64,000 bases of DNA, from positions 1,736,001 through 1,800,000 of the forward strand of contig NZ_CP150227.1 of the NCBI RefSeq assembly GCF_037971845.1. The letters run 5' to 3'. The position numbers were made by a program, and so were the translations under genes. This document shows, piece by piece, positions 42,273 through 50,949 of the stretch (positions are counted from its first letter, which is position 1; the number at the start of each line of letters is the position of its first letter). The notes under the pieces were generated by a model. That model was given only the letters and a program-made list of their open reading frames with translations, was not told the DNA's origin and did not search any database. Origin of the DNA: Paenibacillus sp. FSL R5-0766. GTDB taxonomy: Bacteria > Bacillota > Bacilli > Paenibacillales > Paenibacillaceae.

Positions 42273-42656
42273 ATGATTGTATTGACATCGGCAATCGTAT
42301 TCACCGTCTTGATCCTGATCGTTATTCTGTTTCAGGTTGCGTTGGCAGTAGGTGTGCCCTGGGGAGAGTACGCCATGGGTGGGAAGTTTCCCGGGAAATA
42401 CCCCGTATCCATGCGTTTTGCCTGCATAGTTCAGATTGCAATTTTGGCATTCATGGGTATCGTTGTCCTGAGTAAATCAGGATTGCTTTTGCCTGGATGG
42501 TCTTCGTTCTCAGATATAGCAATTTGGTTTATCGTTGGGTATTTGGTGTTGGGGACGATTTTGAATCTGATCACGAGAAGTGTATGGGAACGAAGAATCT
42601 GGGCGCCCGTAACGTTGTTGATGTTGATAACGGGTATAATCATTGCCATTTCATAA
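42273..42656 (+). CDS. membrane protein (4 TM)
   Basis: A 127-residue protein with four hydrophobic helices (about 3-25, 46-68, 77-98, 105-125). A conserved-looking motif VPWGEYAMGGKFPGKYP lies after the first helix. Similar small proteins are widely found in Bacillales and are uncharacterised. ATG 42273 with TGGAGTG upstream; an earlier in-frame start at 42195 would add an implausible N-terminus. A hairpin follows. Confidence 0.75.
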   Translation: MIVLTSAIVFTVLILIVILFQVALAVGVPWGEYAMGGKFPGKYPVSMRFACIVQIAILAFMGIVVLSKSGLLLPGWSSFSDIAIWFIVGYLVLGTILNLITRSVWERRIWAPVTLLMLITGIIIAIS

Positions 42657-42685
42657 CAATGAGCAACAATAGAATATACTAAACT

Positions 42686-42715
42686 AGAGCCCTGGCATGT
42701 ATGCCAAAGGGCTCT
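42686..42715 (+). terminator. hairpin after the 4-TM protein gene
   Basis: AGAGCCC and TGGCAT pair with ATGCCA and GGGCTCT with a two-base bulge (13 pairs). No T-run on either side, so termination would be inefficient. Confidence 0.5.
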
Positions 42716-42797
42716 ATGAATTACTGCTGTTCCTCATTTATACTAATGATAGTTTAACCCTACATAGAGAAGATCAACGGAGAGGAGCGGTTTTATT

Positions 42798-43835
42798 ATG
42801 CCGATCTACTACTACCTTGCAGCAGTTTTATTAGTTGTAACAACCTATTTGGTTCGACGTAAGCTCAAGATTTTCCGTCCAGCAGGAAGACGCAGAAAAC
42901 AGACGAAAGTTACGTACAGACGAAAAAAAGCACCATTGAATCTTGGACTTCGAGAAGAAGTCCTCTATCAGCAAACCATTCTTCAATTGGAGAAGAGTTA
43001 CAATAAGCATTTTGCGAACAAACTCAAGATCCGAATTCAACAGGAATATCCTTACATGAAAACGCTGGAGTATCGGTGGAAACTGATAGAGCTTAAGCGA
43101 TATTTCATTATGGCTTCATTACTTAAGCAGGTGCCCATGTTCAGTGATGAAGTTGATGATTTGTGGCATGAGATGCTAATGTTTACGAAATCTTACGCTG
43201 AATTTTGTGCAGAATTCATGGGTTCCACGGTGCACCATGAGCCGGCAATCACCCGCCGGGAAACGCCAGGAGCACGTGCATGGTTTGACTGGGTGTACTG
43301 TCAATTATTCGAGTTCACCCCCTACAGTGCTGTAATCTGGGGTGATTTTTTCACTTACCCATTATCCAGTGATGTACAGAAGCTGATCGCACAGGGAGAT
43401 CAGTCTGAGCTGGTGAATGAACTGTTTCATGCCAGACGCATGCAGGAGGATCCTGAAGCTGCTCAGGTGATTGCCTATTTGATTGATCAACTACGTAGAT
43501 CCGCAACGCTAAGTGAAGAAGAGCTATCTCCAGCATCTTCCGGAAGTAGCGATGTAGCTCTCGTCATGGCTAGCGCCATGGTGTATTACTCCATGCATAA
43601 CGAGGCGACATATGGGCTACACATGGGCCGGCTGGAGCAGGAAATTCTTCCACAGGAAAAGGCAGCCTATGGTTCCTCGTCAAGCAGTGGTTGCACGAGC
43701 AGTTCCAGCTGTTATGCGGATCAATGTACTGACAGTAGTAGTTCCTCGGGAGGATCCGGATCATCCTCGGGATCATCTTCCGACTCTTCTTGCAGCTCAT
43801 CCAGCTGTTCATCTTGTGGTGGTGGCGGAGATTAA
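42798..43835 (+). CDS. glycine-rich-domain-like protein with Ser/Cys/Gly-rich tail
   Basis: A 345-residue protein: one N-terminal membrane helix (about 4-20), a basic segment (RRRKQTKVTYRRKK), and a helical domain with DEVDDLWHEMLMFTKSYAEF and MGSTVHHEP (about 115-150). The motif resembles the D-x-x-W-H...Y-x-x-F-C...H-H-x-P pattern of GRDP-like proteins (PF07173-type). The final 55 residues are almost only Ser, Cys, Gly (SSCSSCGGGGD at the end). The basic stretch after the helix favours a cytoplasmic domain by the positive-inside rule, but this is uncertain. RBS AGAGGAG. Function unknown; the Cys/Ser tail may bind metal or be cross-linked. Confidence 0.7.
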   Translation: MPIYYYLAAVLLVVTTYLVRRKLKIFRPAGRRRKQTKVTYRRKKAPLNLGLREEVLYQQTILQLEKSYNKHFANKLKIRIQQEYPYMKTLEYRWKLIELKRYFIMASLLKQVPMFSDEVDDLWHEMLMFTKSYAEFCAEFMGSTVHHEPAITRRETPGARAWFDWVYCQLFEFTPYSAVIWGDFFTYPLSSDVQKLIAQGDQSELVNELFHARRMQEDPEAAQVIAYLIDQLRRSATLSEEELSPASSGSSDVALVMASAMVYYSMHNEATYGLHMGRLEQEILPQEKAAYGSSSSSGCTSSSSCYADQCTDSSSSSGGSGSSSGSSSDSSCSSSSCSSCGGGGD

Positions 43836-43964
43836 TGAAGTATGAAGCTAGCGAATGAATGGAAAAAGAGAAGATGTTGATGATACAGCGGAATAACCTG
43901 TCAGAAAAGAAGGCAGGGATGTGTTCATCAAGCCGTAGGACATACCAAAAAATTATAAAAATCA

Positions 43965-44004
43965 AAAACAGGGCTTTCCCAGTGATGGGAATCAGCCCTG
44001 TTTT
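43965..44004. terminator. bidirectional terminator
   Basis: AAAACAGGGCT (43965-43975) and AGCCCTGTTTT (43994-44004) are perfectly complementary, with TTCCC and GGGAA extending the stem inside. It serves the CDF exporter gene on the minus strand and the gene at 42798. Confidence 0.9.
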
Positions 44005-44031
44005 CATTTAGCAGTTATGCTTAGTAAACAT

Positions 44032-45015
44032 TCAATGGTGATGATGCGCATGAGCATCTGGTGCGTCGCCTTTGACCGTACATAATACCGAGGTATCATG
44101 CAGATGTTTCTCAGACTCCACTTGGAGCGTCACATGTTTGATTTCTTTATGTTCCAGCATATGCTCAATCTTCTGAACCAGGATCTCGGATGCATAGACA
44201 TCCATCGTTCCATCCACCACGATATGAGCGGTCAGCGCATTGAGGTTACTGGTAATGGACCAGACATGCACATCGTGAACGCCTTTGACACCTTCGACTT
44301 GTTTGATGGTTTGCACCAGTTCATTCACATCCACATTGGCCGGAGTGCCTTCCATCAAAATATGCAGGGATGATTTGGTGACATAGAAACCACTTCGTAA
44401 TACCAACGCTGCGACAATCACACTCGCAAGTGGATCGGCCCAACCCCAGCCAAAGAACATCATGAGCAGTGCTGCCGCAATGGCCCCAACCGATCCCAGC
44501 ATGTCGCTGATGACATGGAGATAAGCCCCTCGCATATTCAGGTTATTCTCTGTATCGCTACCACGCATCATGATCCAGGCCACCAGAATATTGATGAGCA
44601 ATCCAATGACGCTGATGATTAACATGCCTACGGTTGCGACTTCTGGCGGGTTGATGAAACGGCCAATGGCTTCGTAGAAAATGTAGAGCGCAATGGCGAT
44701 TAACGTGACTCCGTTCAACGTAGCGGCCAAAATTTCAAATCTTCTGTAGCCGTACGTTTTACCCGTATTCACTGCTTTTTCACCAAACGTAAACGCCAGT
44801 AAAGCAATCCCGAGCGCAATGGAATCGGACAGCATGTGTCCAGCATCCGAGATGAGTGCGAGACTGTTGGTGACAAATCCTCCAATGGCTTCAACGATCA
44901 TATAGACGGTAATAATGATGAAGGAAAACAGCAGTACTTTCTTGTTATTGGTGGTGTGAGCGTGGTTATGTCCATGATCGTGCCCATGGCTATGATTATG
45001 TTGATGTCCTGACAT
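44032..45015 (-). CDS. czcD: cation diffusion facilitator, CzcD/ZitB-like Zn exporter
   Basis: A 327-residue CDF transporter with six membrane helices. His-rich N-terminus (HSHGHDHGHNHAH) and C-terminus (HAHHHH). Transport-site residues HMLSDSIAL (H and D, about residue 60) and HVISDMLGS (about 165) form the HDHD tetrad of Zn/Cd exporters, and the cytoplasmic C-terminal domain is ferredoxin-like. It exports Zn2+ and similar ions in exchange for H+. AAAGGAGAGG precedes the ATG; a small hairpin GGAGC-TTC-GCTCC lies in the leader. Control by an ArsR-type operator at 45115 is predicted. Confidence 0.92.
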   Translation of the reverse strand: MSGHQHNHSHGHDHGHNHAHTTNNKKVLLFSFIIITVYMIVEAIGGFVTNSLALISDAGHMLSDSIALGIALLAFTFGEKAVNTGKTYGYRRFEILAATLNGVTLIAIALYIFYEAIGRFINPPEVATVGMLIISVIGLLINILVAWIMMRGSDTENNLNMRGAYLHVISDMLGSVGAIAAALLMMFFGWGWADPLASVIVAALVLRSGFYVTKSSLHILMEGTPANVDVNELVQTIKQVEGVKGVHDVHVWSITSNLNALTAHIVVDGTMDVYASEILVQKIEHMLEHKEIKHVTLQVESEKHLHDTSVLCTVKGDAPDAHAHHHH

Positions 45016-45114
45016 ATAAATCCTCTCCTTTGGAGCGAAGCTCCGTTATGTAATATGATTTCTAGTGGGGCTATAAATGAATCTTTAGCAATGGTTATTT
45101 GCTAACAAATGAAT

Positions 45115-45174
45115 ATATGAGCGTTTGTTCATATGTTATGGTTTTATTATAGTTGCGCTTCATAGTAGTGTCAA
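45115..45174 (-). promoter_or_regulatory. sigma-A promoter and ArsR/CzrA-type operator of the CDF gene
   Basis: Read on the minus strand, TTGACA (45174-45169) and TATAAT (45151-45146) are both consensus and exactly 17 bases apart. Downstream of the -10 lies ATATGA-n8-TCATAT (45115-45134), the inverted repeat typical of ArsR/SmtB/CzrA metal repressors (half site ATATGAAC). No ArsR gene is found in this window, so the regulator must be elsewhere. Confidence 0.82.
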
Positions 45175-45305
45175 CCAGATTTAAGGAAATGTAAACATAC
45201 CAAGGTATCTCCTTGCATGTGCTGGCGAATGAGATTGCTTTTATGCTACCATCTGTGCAGGATCAAAGTGAGATGTACTCGCTACATAGAAGGGCGGACA
45301 ACCAT

Positions 45306-45983
45306 ATGAAACATCTGCTGCTGGCAGACGATGATGCGAATATTCGAGCACTCCTCCGGCATATCATGAGCAAGGAAGGCTATCGGGTTCATGAAGCGCA
45401 GGATGGACTGGAAGCGGTCAAATTGATGCAAGAAACGCCGATCGATCTGGCGATCCTTGATGTCATGATGCCGGGCATGGACGGACTGGAGTTATGTGAT
45501 TACATTCGGCAGCACTACGATATTCCCATTATGCTACTGACGGCACGTGATCAGCTATCCGATAAGAGAGATGGTTATTTGAGAGGAACAGATGAATATG
45601 TGACCAAGCCGTTTGAACCTGAAGAATTGGTCTATCGGGTAAAAGCGTTGTTTCGTCGGTACCATCGCACATCCAGCGATATTATCCGTATGAACCGGAT
45701 CGTCATTGACCGAAACAATGTGGAGGTTACCGATGGGCAATCCATTCTCTTTTTGCCAATGAAAGAATTTGAATTACTTTCACAGCTGGCCCAGTTTCCG
45801 GGCCGTTTGTTCTCGCGGGATGAACTCATTCGGCTCGTCTGGGGAGCAGATTACGAAGGAGATGACCGTACCGTTGATGTGCACATCAAGCGGCTACGTG
45901 ATCGTTTTGCCGATTATACGGAAGATTTTGTCATTCAGACTGTGCGGGGTATTGGTTACAAGATGGAGGTGAAAGCACCTTGA
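45306..45983 (+). CDS. hssR: HssR-like haem-sensing response regulator (OmpR family)
   Basis: A 225-residue OmpR-type regulator. The receiver has D8-D9-D10 region acids, phospho-acceptor D52 (LAILDVMMPGMDG), LTARD and KPFE. The winged helix ends with YEGDDRTVDVHIKRLRDRF. LTARDQLSDK, GTDEYVTKPFEPEEL and the length match HssR, which activates haem efflux. ATG 45306 is used; an upstream in-frame extension to 45213 is not supported. It overlaps the kinase gene by four bases. Confidence 0.85.
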   Translation: MKHLLLADDDANIRALLRHIMSKEGYRVHEAQDGLEAVKLMQETPIDLAILDVMMPGMDGLELCDYIRQHYDIPIMLLTARDQLSDKRDGYLRGTDEYVTKPFEPEELVYRVKALFRRYHRTSSDIIRMNRIVIDRNNVEVTDGQSILFLPMKEFELLSQLAQFPGRLFSRDELIRLVWGADYEGDDRTVDVHIKRLRDRFADYTEDFVIQTVRGIGYKMEVKAP

Positions 45984-47356
45984 GGACCTTGTACGTCCGG
46001 GTATTCCTCATTACGATTGCCGTGATTATGGTCAGCGGCATGCTCGGTTTTCTTTTGTCCAACATCTACTATCATACAAAGCTCAAGGATTTCAATGATG
46101 AGAAGCTGGTGGGCATTGCGATGCAAATGAAGCAATTTGTGGAGCAGCAACCGGACACGATGGAGCAGTATCTGAACAATGCCGCCGCACTTGGGTACGA
46201 AATCTATGTAACGGATGGAAAAGGCAACGACCAATTTTACGGCCGCGAATTCCGTGAGAAAGATCTGGATAAGCAAGCTGTAGAACTGGTGTTGAATGGT
46301 GAGGTATACCATGGCGTCGCGCAGTTTCCAAGCAAACCGTTCATTACCGGGTTCTTCGATAATCAATTAAGCAATACCGTGGGTGTTTATCTACAGCTGG
46401 GCAATGCAAATTACGCTCTCTTTATGCGTCCGGATGTAATTCTGCAATTCGGTGAGCTGCGAATCTTTTTTGCGCTGATTGGAGCATTGACGATAGGCAT
46501 TAGTATCCTGATCTTTCTGATCAGTACCCGTTATCTGGTCAATCCGATTGAACGTCTGTCCGAGGCAACCAAACGTATTGCGCAAGGAAAATATAATCTG
46601 AAATTGCCTACCGCACGGCGGGATGAGATTGGACAGCTGGCCCAGCATTTCATGACCATGAGTCGTGAATTGGAAAGGGTAGATCAGGCGCGACAGCAGT
46701 TTGTATCCAACGTATCGCATGAGATTCAATCACCGCTGACCTCGATTCAGGGTTTTGCCCAATTGGTGGCGGATCGGGATCTGCCTGAACAGGAACGGGA
46801 GCACTATGCATCAATCATAGAGGAGGAGAGTCGTCATCTCTCTTTGCTCAGCAAACAACTGCTTCTCCTGTCTTCCCTTGAACAAGGCAACGAAGATCTG
46901 TCCAAAGTAAAGTTCTCTCTGCGAGATCAATTCCGGCAAGCCGTTCAGGTGCTGCAATGGCAATTGGAAGAAAAAGAACTGTTGCTTCGGATTTCGGTAC
47001 CCGAATCCATCCAGCTAGTGGGCAATGAAGTGCTGCTCATGCAAGTTTGGATGAATCTACTGGGCAATGCGGTGAACCATCTACCACAGGGAAGAAGCAT
47101 TGAGATTCATGCCGAGCAGACAGATAACCAGTGTGTGATTCAGATTCGGGATACAGGAGACGGAATTGCTGCGGAGCATCTGCCTTTCCTGTTCGATCGA
47201 TTCTATCGGGTGGATCGTGCGCGGGAACGTTCTTCTGGACGAACCGGGCTTGGACTTGCCATTGTGCAGAAAATTATCCGAATTCATGACGGTACAATCG
47301 AGGTTTCCAGTTCGCCTGAGGGTACGGTCTTTATCGTGACACTTCCGCAGATGTAA
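45980..47356 (+). CDS. hssS: HssS-like haem-sensing histidine kinase
   Basis: A 458-residue kinase, the same length as HssS. Two membrane helices (about 9-31 and 160-183) flank a sensor with FITGFFDNQLSNTVGVYLQ and ALFMRPDV, the HssS-specific segment. HAMP, then SNVSHEIQSPLTSIQGFA (His about 246), GNAVNH, DTGDGI and GRTGLGLAIV boxes complete it. It detects membrane haem stress and phosphorylates HssR. ATGA overlap with the regulator gene. Confidence 0.88.
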   Translation: MRTLYVRVFLITIAVIMVSGMLGFLLSNIYYHTKLKDFNDEKLVGIAMQMKQFVEQQPDTMEQYLNNAAALGYEIYVTDGKGNDQFYGREFREKDLDKQAVELVLNGEVYHGVAQFPSKPFITGFFDNQLSNTVGVYLQLGNANYALFMRPDVILQFGELRIFFALIGALTIGISILIFLISTRYLVNPIERLSEATKRIAQGKYNLKLPTARRDEIGQLAQHFMTMSRELERVDQARQQFVSNVSHEIQSPLTSIQGFAQLVADRDLPEQEREHYASIIEEESRHLSLLSKQLLLLSSLEQGNEDLSKVKFSLRDQFRQAVQVLQWQLEEKELLLRISVPESIQLVGNEVLLMQVWMNLLGNAVNHLPQGRSIEIHAEQTDNQCVIQIRDTGDGIAAEHLPFLFDRFYRVDRARERSSGRTGLGLAIVQKIIRIHDGTIEVSSSPEGTVFIVTLPQM

Positions 47357-47363
47357 TCTGTTA

Positions 47364-47396
47364 TTCATTTGCCGTTCATTTTCGCCTCCTATACTT
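47364..47396 (+). promoter_or_regulatory. direct repeat (candidate HssR site) and -10 of hrtBA
   Basis: TTCATTT at 47364-47370 and 47375-47381 are 11 bases apart, and TATACT (47390-47395) is the only good -10. The repeats overlap the -35 position. Staphylococcal HssR binds a GTTCATATT direct repeat in the same location, so this is probably the activator site. Confidence 0.65.
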
Positions 47397-47423
47397 GGGT
47401 TATCAAGAGGGAGGTCACAGAAC

Positions 47424-48554
47424 ATGTACTTGGCTATTCGGGAAATGAGGTATGCCAAAGGGCGGTATGCCTTAATTGCTACAATCATGGTACTGGTTTC
47501 ATTTCTGGTACTGTTTGTTACAGGTCTTGCACAGGGGCTGGCGTATGATAACGCAGCTTCGGTCAAAAATATGGCAGCAACCCATTTTGTGCTGGAACAA
47601 GATTCCAATCATCGGTTCACCCGGTCACAAGTGGATCAGGATCAACTTGAGCAAGCTCGCTCCGTAGTGGGGCAAGAGAACGCTGAGCCGCTCGGTGTGA
47701 AAATGACAACCGTCAGTCCAACCGGCGACACAAAAAAGATTGATGTCACGCTGTTCATGGTTAATCCGGAAGGTTGGCTTGCTCCAACCGTTACCGAAGG
47801 ATCTCCGATTACGGATCAGACAAAAGGGCAGGTTGTGGTAGATCATAAGTTGACTGAATCTGGCGTCACGATTGGCACTGTTCTCGTCGATCAAGCTACA
47901 GGAGCGGAGTGGACCGTTGGTGGATTTGTACAAAATGAGTCCTTCAGTCACTCCCCGGTGGTATTCCTGAATGAACAGGAATGGCTCGCACTCCAGGGAA
48001 GTTCACGAACTTCGCAAGGTTCAGCAGACACCAATGCTAATGCTCCGGTGTACAATGCCATTGCGATCAAGGATGGGGGCGATCAGCTAGACCGCCTGAG
48101 TACTGCATTGCCTAATACGGAAGTTATTACGAAATCGGAGGCCGTATCGGCCATTCCTGGATATAAGGAAGAGCAGGGATCGTTACTCATGATGATCGCA
48201 TTTCTATATGTCATCTCAGCGTTTGTGCTTGCAGTATTCTTCTACGTCATCACGATTCAGAAAACAAGTCAGTTCGGCATATTAAAAGCCATCGGAACCC
48301 GGAATGGTTATCTGGCAGGTAGTGTTTCGTTACAAGTATTGGTTCTGTCGGTTGGTAGTTTGGTGATTAGCGTGCTGTTGGTTCGACTGTTCGAGTCCAT
48401 CTTGCCAGCATCGATGCCGTTTCAATTAGGTTTATCCACCCTCGCGCTGACCTGTGTGTTATTCATACTCATGTCTGTGGCTGGTTCATTATTCTCGGTG
48501 TGGAAGGTTACCAAAATTGATGCACTTGATGCGATTGGGAGGACTGCAGCATGA
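47424..48554 (+). CDS. hrtB: HrtB-like ABC transporter permease (haem efflux)
   Basis: A 376-residue MacB/FtsX-type permease. One helix at the N-terminus (IATIMVLVSFLVLFVTGLAQ), a large extracytoplasmic domain (about 45-240) and three C-terminal helices, with TSQFGILKAIGTRNGYL between helices 2 and 3. Works with HrtA to remove haem from the membrane. It is about 25 residues longer than the staphylococcal protein. Follows the HssS gene by 67 bases that contain its own promoter. RBS AGAGGGAGGTC. ATGA overlap with the ATPase gene. Confidence 0.87.
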   Translation: MYLAIREMRYAKGRYALIATIMVLVSFLVLFVTGLAQGLAYDNAASVKNMAATHFVLEQDSNHRFTRSQVDQDQLEQARSVVGQENAEPLGVKMTTVSPTGDTKKIDVTLFMVNPEGWLAPTVTEGSPITDQTKGQVVVDHKLTESGVTIGTVLVDQATGAEWTVGGFVQNESFSHSPVVFLNEQEWLALQGSSRTSQGSADTNANAPVYNAIAIKDGGDQLDRLSTALPNTEVITKSEAVSAIPGYKEEQGSLLMMIAFLYVISAFVLAVFFYVITIQKTSQFGILKAIGTRNGYLAGSVSLQVLVLSVGSLVISVLLVRLFESILPASMPFQLGLSTLALTCVLFILMSVAGSLFSVWKVTKIDALDAIGRTAA

Positions 48555-49228
48555 GAAACCGATTGGTATTGCAGGGAATTACACAGACCTTTGAAGATGG
48601 CGGCAGCAAACGCGTGATTCTGGACAAACTGGACCTTGAAGTAGCAGAAGGGGAACTAGTGGCTGTGATGGGGCCTTCCGGCTCGGGCAAAAGTACATTC
48701 TTGTCCATTGCTGGTGCACTTCTTGAACCGACCGAAGGGCAGGTTCTACTGGACGGTGCTTCTATTATGGGCAAAAGCAAACAGGATATATCCGATATGC
48801 GGCTTCAGCAGCTTGGTTTTATATTTCAAAGTGCCAACCTCATTCCTTATCTGAAAGTAGAAGAACAACTGATGGTGGTCGCGAAACTCGCCGGAACGGA
48901 TAAAAACAAGGCGGAGAAGCGTATTGATGAGCTACTGGATACGGTAGGCTTGACCCATCGGCGGAAGGCGTATGCGGAGAAGCTGTCTGGTGGGGAACGT
49001 CAGCGTGTCGCCATTGCACGGGCCTTGATGAATGATCCCGCTGTCCTGCTTGCGGATGAACCAACAGCCAGTCTGGATGCGGAACGTGGGCTGGATATTG
49101 TCGGCATGATTGCACGGCTCGTGAAGGAGCAGGGCAAGAGTGCAGTGATGGTTACACATGATGAGCGGATCTTGCCGCTCTGTAGCCGGTTTCTTTTTTT
49201 GGAAAATGGGAAACTAGTGCAGCATTAG
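48551..49228 (+). CDS. hrtA: HrtA-like ABC transporter ATPase (haem efflux)
   Basis: A 225-residue ATPase: Walker A GPSGSGKST (about 38-46), Q-loop, signature LSGGERQRVAIARAL (about 141-155), Walker B VLLADEPTASLD, and the H-loop VMVTHD. Length and pairing with the FtsX-type permease match HrtA. Energises haem export. It overlaps the permease gene by four bases. Confidence 0.9.
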   Translation: MRNRLVLQGITQTFEDGGSKRVILDKLDLEVAEGELVAVMGPSGSGKSTFLSIAGALLEPTEGQVLLDGASIMGKSKQDISDMRLQQLGFIFQSANLIPYLKVEEQLMVVAKLAGTDKNKAEKRIDELLDTVGLTHRRKAYAEKLSGGERQRVAIARALMNDPAVLLADEPTASLDAERGLDIVGMIARLVKEQGKSAVMVTHDERILPLCSRFLFLENGKLVQH

Positions 49229-49291
49229 AAGGAGTATAGTCTGAGAGTCTGGAGAGAACACTGATTCAAGGCTTAAGGGCAGAGAGCGTAA

Positions 49292-49334
49292 GAAGAGGGT
49301 CACGTATTCCCAGGTGGGAAGGTGGCCTTCTTTC
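49292..49334 (+). terminator. terminator after hrtA
   Basis: GAAG, GGGTCAC and CCC pair with GGG, GTGGCC and CTTC, leading into TTTC. Confidence 0.65.
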
Positions 49335-49392
49335 TGTGTTTTCGACTATAATTGGAAGAATAGTGGAATTAGATAGAGAGGATCGGGTGCGG

Positions 49393-49929
49393 ATGAGCAG
49401 CTTGAGTGCGGAATTATTTCCGGCGCTGAGTACGTCAATTCATTGGGGAATTATTGAGGCAGAGTTCAGATTGAACGACATCGTGGATGAAAAGCTGGTG
49501 AGTAATATTAGCATCATTCCGTTTGTCGGGGATCAATGTGTTGTCTTCCAACTGGATAGTGGAGACTGGGAGCTGCCAGGAGGGACGCTTGAAGCAGGTG
49601 AGCATTACATGGATGGACTGAAGCGCGAACTGATGGAGGAACTTGGGGCAGAAATGCGGTCCTATCAGATTTTCGGTCAATTCTACTGTACATCCAGTGC
49701 GTTGGAACCGTATCGACCGCATATTCCGCATCCCCATTTCGTACGAATTATCGGTTATGGAGATGTTGAACTTGTCGGTGATCCGCTGAATCCGGAGGAT
49801 GGTGAGCAGGTGGTTGCAGTGGAAGTGGTAGAGATTGATGAAGCGATCCAAAGATTCCAGAAACAGAACAGACATGACATTGCGGAGATGTACAAACTGG
49901 CTCATATGCTGCGAGAAGAAGCTAAATAG
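49393..49929 (+). CDS. Nudix hydrolase
   Basis: A 178-residue Nudix protein; box GGTLEAGEHYMDGLKRELME followed by ELGA (about residues 62-85) has all catalytic glutamates. An N-terminal helical extension of about 40 residues precedes it. ATG 49393, or GTG 49387 just upstream, lies behind AGAGAGGA; a longer start at 49336 would overlap the terminator. Substrate unknown. Fourth Nudix-related gene of the window. Confidence 0.85.
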   Translation: MSSLSAELFPALSTSIHWGIIEAEFRLNDIVDEKLVSNISIIPFVGDQCVVFQLDSGDWELPGGTLEAGEHYMDGLKRELMEELGAEMRSYQIFGQFYCTSSALEPYRPHIPHPHFVRIIGYGDVELVGDPLNPEDGEQVVAVEVVEIDEAIQRFQKQNRHDIAEMYKLAHMLREEAK

Positions 49930-50014
49930 TATTTTTATAAAATTGAACAAGCATGATTCTGAACAAAAAAGGGTAACAACGAATTAAATAAACTTTGCCT
50001 TGGGAGTGATATCA

Positions 50015-50608
50015 ATGCAGGAACTTTTTAAGAAGATCATCAAAACAGACGTCAAACCCGTATTTGCCAAACACGGCTATTCGAAGAAAAATCTGAATTT
50101 CTACAAAGCGGATGGAAACCTCGCATATAAGTTCAACATTCAAAGAGCAAAGTATAACACCAGTAGACAAGTCCAGTTTTATGTTAATTGTGGTGTTCAT
50201 TCCACCGAACTTGCGGAGTTGCATTCCGTTGGATTGAATGGAGACATATTGGAGTTCACATCTCATTTTACCTGCCGAATCAGAGAAATAGCCCCTTCCG
50301 CTCCGGCCCACTATACCTTAACGCCTGATATCGATCCAGACGCTTTATCGAAAGAACTGGTGTCACATTTGGAAGAGGGTATGTCATTCTTACACTCGCT
50401 AACAGGGGCCAAAGATATAGTCCATTATTATATGGACAAGACAGCGCTATATTTAAGCGAAGTAACCTTCCGCTTCCTGCTAAAAGCCGGCAATACGGAA
50501 GAAGCCAAGCATTATTTACAGCAACTGCACGCCAAATACGGAGCTGAAAAGCGCTGGACGATATTAGAAAAGAAATATGCAGCCGTTTTTGCCGAGTATG
50601 GAATGTAA
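50015..50608 (+). CDS. DUF4304 family protein
   Basis: A 197-residue soluble protein. LFKKIIKTDVKPVFAKHGYSKK (two adjacent pieces) and NFYKADGNLAYKFNIQRAKY are the DUF4304 signature, then QVQFYVNCGV. Function unknown. ATG 50015 is chosen since TTGGGAGTG lies nine bases upstream. A small zinc-finger/HhH gene follows 28 bases later. Confidence 0.82.
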   Translation: MQELFKKIIKTDVKPVFAKHGYSKKNLNFYKADGNLAYKFNIQRAKYNTSRQVQFYVNCGVHSTELAELHSVGLNGDILEFTSHFTCRIREIAPSAPAHYTLTPDIDPDALSKELVSHLEEGMSFLHSLTGAKDIVHYYMDKTALYLSEVTFRFLLKAGNTEEAKHYLQQLHAKYGAEKRWTILEKKYAAVFAEYGM

Positions 50609-50636
50609 TCTTTGATTCAGGAGGAGTGATGCCCAC

Positions 50637-50930
50637 ATGGCAAACGATAAAGGAACACTCAGAACATGCGAACAAGGACATTTGTATTATAAAAAAAGTG
50701 ATTGCCCAACCTGTCCAATGTGCGAAGCTGAACGTAAACCGACAGAAGGATTTCTAGCCTTGTTGTCAGCTCCCGCCAGACGTGCCTTGGAGAATGAAGG
50801 CATTACAACACTACTTCAACTTGCGGAGTACACCGAGAAAGAGATCTTGAAACTGCATGGAATCGGACCATCTGCCATGCCTAAACTTCGAAACGCATTG
50901 GAAGAAGAGGGATTGTCTTTTAAGAAATAA
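50637..50930 (+). CDS. RNA polymerase alpha-CTD-like helix-hairpin-helix protein with zinc ribbon
   Basis: A 97-residue protein. N-terminal Cys cluster: CEQGHLYYKKSDCPTCPMC (C-x12-C-x2-C-x2-C, about residues 11-29), probably a zinc ribbon. The C-terminal 60 residues (LLSAPARRALENEGITTLLQ and LKLHGIGPSAMPKLRNAL) match the alpha-CTD/HhH fold used for DNA or protein binding. Whether it touches RNA polymerase or DNA is unknown. GGAGGAGTG precedes the ATG. Family members occur widely in Bacillales next to DUF genes. Confidence 0.82.
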   Translation: MANDKGTLRTCEQGHLYYKKSDCPTCPMCEAERKPTEGFLALLSAPARRALENEGITTLLQLAEYTEKEILKLHGIGPSAMPKLRNALEEEGLSFKK

Positions 50931-50949
50931 CCCTCTTCACGCTGTTCCA

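Noticed and set aside
45213..45305. N-terminal extension of the HssR-like protein
   Set aside because: The added 31 residues have no counterpart in OmpR-type receivers, and MKHLLLADDD is the natural start.
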